Assembly (NCBI GenBank): GCA_003488965.1
Contig: DNJW01000035.1
Span: 477 to 8,805, forward strand
DNA length: 8,329 nt
DNA from: Lachnospiraceae bacterium
GTDB lineage: Bacteria > Bacillota > Clostridia > Lachnospirales > Lachnospiraceae
Direction: 5' to 3'
This document shows positions 5,544-8,329 of this stretch, piece after piece. A program made the translations under genes and the position numbers. Every line of letters starts with the position of its first letter. Within the stretch, counting starts at the first letter, position 1. The notes under the pieces are model-generated. The model saw nothing but the letters and a program-made list of their open reading frames with translations, made no database searches and had not been told where the DNA came from.

Positions 5544-8273
5544 ATGAATTATGGAAAAAAGGGTGTCCGCAAAAAGCAAAAGGCACTCCATTCTACATCT
5601 GCGAAGTGGGGAAGAAAACTTGCTCTTACATTGTTTAATGTTGTCCTAGTCGGCATGGCCGCCTGCGTTGTTCTTGTGGCCAGCGTCGGTTTCGGTCTGT
5701 TCAAGGGAATCATTGAAACCGCACCGGAAATCGGCAATATCAATGTACAGCCCACAGGTTTTTCCACCTTCGTATATGATATTGACGGCAACCAGACAGC
5801 CAAACTGATTGCAGAAAATTCTAACCGTATCCCGGTTACCATGGATATGATACCCGAGGATTTGGCACATGCCTTCGTTGCTATCGAAGACGAACGTTTC
5901 TATGAGCATAACGGCATCGATATTAAGGGCATTATCCGTGCCGGCGTCAGAGGCATTACCACAAGAAACTTTTCGGAAGGCGCAAGTACCATCACCCAGC
6001 AGTTATTAAAAAACAATGTTTTTACAGACTGGACCAAGGAAGAGCGCGGTCTAAACATGGACAAAATTGAGCGTAAAATCCAGGAGCAGTATCTCGCCCT
6101 GGAGCTGGAGAAAACCACTTCCAAAGAAGATATTCTCCTCAACTATATGAACTCCATCAATTTAGGTCAAAACACCCTGGGTGTCCAAGCAGCATCCCAG
6201 CGCTATTTCAACAAATCGGTAAGTGAGCTGAATCTTTCCGAATGCGCCGTGATTGCCAGCATCACACAGAACCCTTCCCGTTATAACCCGATTTCCCATC
6301 CGGAAGACAATGCGGAACGGCGGGCAAAGGTGCTCAAGAACATGCTGGAGCAAGGATATATTACTCAGGCGGAATACGATATTGCCATAGAAGACGATGT
6401 ATATTCCCGCATCCAGACTACCAACGAAGAAGTGGAAGAAACTTCCATCAATACATATTTTGTAGATGCCCTGACAGATGATGTATTGGAGGATTTGGTA
6501 GCTGCCGGATATAACGAAACCCAGGCTTATACTCTTCTCTACACAGGAGGACTGAAAATTTATTCCACGCAGGATCCTAAAATTCAGGCCATCTGCGACG
6601 AAGTTTTCAGCAATGAGGAAAACTATCCCGCCAATGTAAAATGGTATCTGAACTACGAACTTACGATTCAAAAGAAAAACGGGGAACTGGAAAACCACAG
6701 CACGGAAATGTTTAAAAGCTATTACAAAGAACAGAACCGTAATTTTAACCTGATATACAATTCCAAAGAAGAGGCCGATGCGGCTATCGAAGCCTATAAA
6801 GAAGCAATGCTTGACGCCGGGGACGAAGTATATGCGGAAAATATCCACCTTACTCCCCAGCCCCAGGTTTCCCTTGTCGTAGAGGATCAGGCCACGGGAG
6901 CAGTTGTCGCTATGGTAGGAGGCCGGGGTGCGAAGGAAGGAAGCCGTACTCTTAACCGTGCCACAGATACCGTAAGACAGCCTGGTTCTACTTTCAAAGT
7001 AGTATCCGCTTATGCGCCCGCTCTGGACAATGCCGGCCTTACCCTTGCTACGGTACAGAACGACGCGCCGTTCCACTATGCAAACGGTACGCCGGTCAGA
7101 AACTGGTACGGCGAATCCTATAGAGGACTTTGCTCTTTACGTCAGGGCATTCAGGATTCCCTGAATATTGTTGCCGTAAAAACCCTGACACAGATAACTC
7201 CCAGACTCGGATTTGACTATCTGCAGAATTTCGGTTTCACCACTTTGGTGGAATCCAAAGAAATCAACGGAGAGATTTTCAGCGATATCCAGCAGTCTCT
7301 GGCATTGGGCGGCATCACAAACGGTGTTACCAACGAAGAGCTGAACGCCGCTTATGCCACAATAGCCAACCACGGCACCTATATCAAACCGAAACTGTAC
7401 AATACTGTAGTGGATCATGACGGAAACGTGATACTGGACAATACCCAGTCGGAAACAAAACAAGTCATTAAAGAAACAACTGCTTTTCTGCTGACCGATG
7501 CCATGGTAGACGTTGTCACTAAGGGAACCGGCGGCGCCGTTAATTTCGGCGGCATGGCAATCGCCGGCAAGACCGGTACTACCTCCGATTATAACGATGT
7601 ATGGTTTTCCGGATTCACCCCTTACTATACTGCTACCACCTGGGCCGGATTTGACAACAACGAAAAGCTTGCCAAAGGGGACGAACGGAATCTGGCAAAA
7701 AAATTATGGCGTGCGGTCATGTCACAGATACATGCGGAACTGCCCAACGAACCGTTTTCTGTTCCGCCCGGCATTGTCACCGCTACTGTATGCTCCAAAT
7801 CCGGCAAACTGCCGATACCGGGGCTGTGCGATACCCAAGGCACCCTTACTACAGAATATTTTGCCGACGGCACTGTACCTACGGAAAGCTGCGATGTCCA
7901 TTATCAGGGTTCCATCTGCCAGTACTGCAATTTGCCGGCAACCGAGTTCTGCCCGTTTAAAATTGAAGGCGTGCTGACACTCACCCCTATAGAAGATGCA
8001 TCGCTGCAAAGCGGTTCCTCCACTACCACTCAGGTCACCAATCCTGACGGTTCCGTATCCACCGTTGACGTACCGGCTAACCAGACCAATTACTGCCCTC
8101 ATAATGCAGAGTTCTTCGCTACACCGGGATGGGAGGCTATCGAGGAGCAGCAGAGGAACGAAATCATCCAACGCGATATTCTCGCCCAGCAGCAGGCTTT
8201 AGAAGCTGCCCAACAGCAGCAACAAGCCGCAGAACAACAACAGCAGGCCGCAGAACAGCCGCCTACGGAATAA
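5544..8273 (+). CDS. Class A penicillin-binding protein (PBP1a-like, transglycosylase/transpeptidase)
   Basis: This 909-residue bifunctional peptidoglycan synthase polymerises glycan strands from lipid II and cross-links stem peptides outside the membrane. It has a basic cytoplasmic N terminus and a single membrane anchor (about 26-53). The GT51 domain carries EDERFYEHNG (115-124, catalytic E115), GASTITQQLLKN (146-157) and RKIQEQYLALELEK (177-190, second Glu E181). A linker spans about 300-440. The transpeptidase domain has PGSTFK (480-485, nucleophile S482), SLN (539-541) and KTGTT (676-680). The C-terminal tail is unusual: seven cysteines between 750 and 851, including CQYC (792-795), then a low-complexity Gln/Ala/Glu stretch with a repeated QQQQAAE unit (868-909). 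The start is ATG 5544, with AAGGAGG (5530-5536) 7 nt upstream. The in-frame TTG at 5499 is rejected because it has no ribosome binding site. The gene stands alone and is divergent from yigZ. Confidence 0.96.
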   Translation: MNYGKKGVRKKQKALHSTSAKWGRKLALTLFNVVLVGMAACVVLVASVGFGLFKGIIETAPEIGNINVQPTGFSTFVYDIDGNQTAKLIAENSNRIPVTMDMIPEDLAHAFVAIEDERFYEHNGIDIKGIIRAGVRGITTRNFSEGASTITQQLLKNNVFTDWTKEERGLNMDKIERKIQEQYLALELEKTTSKEDILLNYMNSINLGQNTLGVQAASQRYFNKSVSELNLSECAVIASITQNPSRYNPISHPEDNAERRAKVLKNMLEQGYITQAEYDIAIEDDVYSRIQTTNEEVEETSINTYFVDALTDDVLEDLVAAGYNETQAYTLLYTGGLKIYSTQDPKIQAICDEVFSNEENYPANVKWYLNYELTIQKKNGELENHSTEMFKSYYKEQNRNFNLIYNSKEEADAAIEAYKEAMLDAGDEVYAENIHLTPQPQVSLVVEDQATGAVVAMVGGRGAKEGSRTLNRATDTVRQPGSTFKVVSAYAPALDNAGLTLATVQNDAPFHYANGTPVRNWYGESYRGLCSLRQGIQDSLNIVAVKTLTQITPRLGFDYLQNFGFTTLVESKEINGEIFSDIQQSLALGGITNGVTNEELNAAYATIANHGTYIKPKLYNTVVDHDGNVILDNTQSETKQVIKETTAFLLTDAMVDVVTKGTGGAVNFGGMAIAGKTGTTSDYNDVWFSGFTPYYTATTWAGFDNNEKLAKGDERNLAKKLWRAVMSQIHAELPNEPFSVPPGIVTATVCSKSGKLPIPGLCDTQGTLTTEYFADGTVPTESCDVHYQGSICQYCNLPATEFCPFKIEGVLTLTPIEDASLQSGSSTTTQVTNPDGSVSTVDVPANQTNYCPHNAEFFATPGWEAIEEQQRNEIIQRDILAQQQALEAAQQQQQAAEQQQQAAEQPPTE
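8187..8262 (+). repeat. CAG/CAA-rich low-complexity tract at the 3' end of the PBP gene
   Basis: Glutamine codons (CAG and CAA mixed) dominate, encoding LAQQQALEAAQ followed by two near-identical QQQQAAE units (residues 890-896 and 897-903). Such tracts expand and contract by slippage, so the tail length may vary between strains. The mix of CAG and CAA suggests some selection against pure repeats or an old origin. Confidence 0.7.
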
Positions 8274-8293
8274 ACAATAATAAAAGATCAGGT

Positions 8294-8329
8294 AATTGCG
8301 AAATTCTGTGATTCTGCACTTGTCATTGT
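8294..8329 (+). repeat. Partial second copy of the intergenic element (5' end only, cut by the window edge)
   Basis: AATTGCGAAATT (8294-8305) is identical to the outer end of the foldback after typA (2016-2027). The similarity continues as CTGTGA (8306-8311 against 2033-2038) and TTCTG (8312-8316 against 2044-2048), if two 5-base gaps are allowed. Both copies begin within about 20 nt after a stop codon on the same strand. A single shared 12-mer is not rare by chance in AT-rich DNA, so the relation rests on the continued match and the matching position. Confidence 0.4.

Noticed and set aside
6162..7076. 304-codon open frame opposite the PBP gene
   Set aside because: It is antisense to the conserved glycosyltransferase/transpeptidase coding sequence. 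The composition (many F, I, V, Y, G) is typical of a reverse-strand shadow, and no motif is visible.
1..8329. CRISPR arrays, tRNA or rRNA genes, transposase or integrase genes
   Set aside because: No regularly spaced direct repeats, no cloverleaf with a CCA-type end and no recombinase motifs were seen on either strand.

Overview
This window looks like a chromosomal housekeeping segment from a low-to-mid-GC Gram-positive anaerobe of the Clostridia, most probably Lachnospiraceae. The reasons are strong AGGAGG-type ribosome binding sites, extended -10 promoters, a class A penicillin-binding protein with a cysteine-bearing, glutamine-rich tail, and the general style of the proteins. The taxonomic call is inference from protein style, not a search result.

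Layout, left to right. Positions 1-109 hold two tandem hairpins. An extended -10 promoter (110-138) then drives typA/bipA (174-2003, +), a ribosome-associated GTPase. A 308-base gap (2004-2311) follows. It contains a 203-nt near-perfect foldback (2016-2218) with nested inner helices, flanked by an 8-bp direct repeat, and then a strong terminator that probably works in both directions (2235-2284). The next three genes lie on the minus strand and read leftwards: a YigZ/IMPACT-family protein (5304-4651), the magnesium channel/transporter MgtE (4503-3154) and a YhfC-family putative intramembrane protease (3136-2312). In the gap before mgtE there is an unannotated 34-codon reading frame (4586-4482, -) with a near-ideal Shine-Dalgarno sequence. 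It runs over the mgtE start and may be a leader peptide. A divergent regulatory region (5305-5543) carries a perfect AATTGT-AA-ACAATT inverted repeat between the yigZ promoter and a consensus extended -10 promoter. That second promoter drives a 909-residue class A penicillin-binding protein (5544-8273, +). The last 36 bases begin with the same 12-mer that begins the foldback after typA.

How the parts work together. typA and the PBP are independent + strand units: translation/ribosome assembly and cell-wall synthesis. mgtE and the protease gene are only 17 nt apart and are very probably one operon, perhaps read through from yigZ. No M-box magnesium riboswitch is recognisable before mgtE, so the leader reading frame is the best visible candidate for local control.

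The items most worth following up are the foldback element after typA, which resembles either a structured RNA or a non-autonomous mobile element (MITE-like), its possible partial second copy at the right edge, and the mgtE leader frame.
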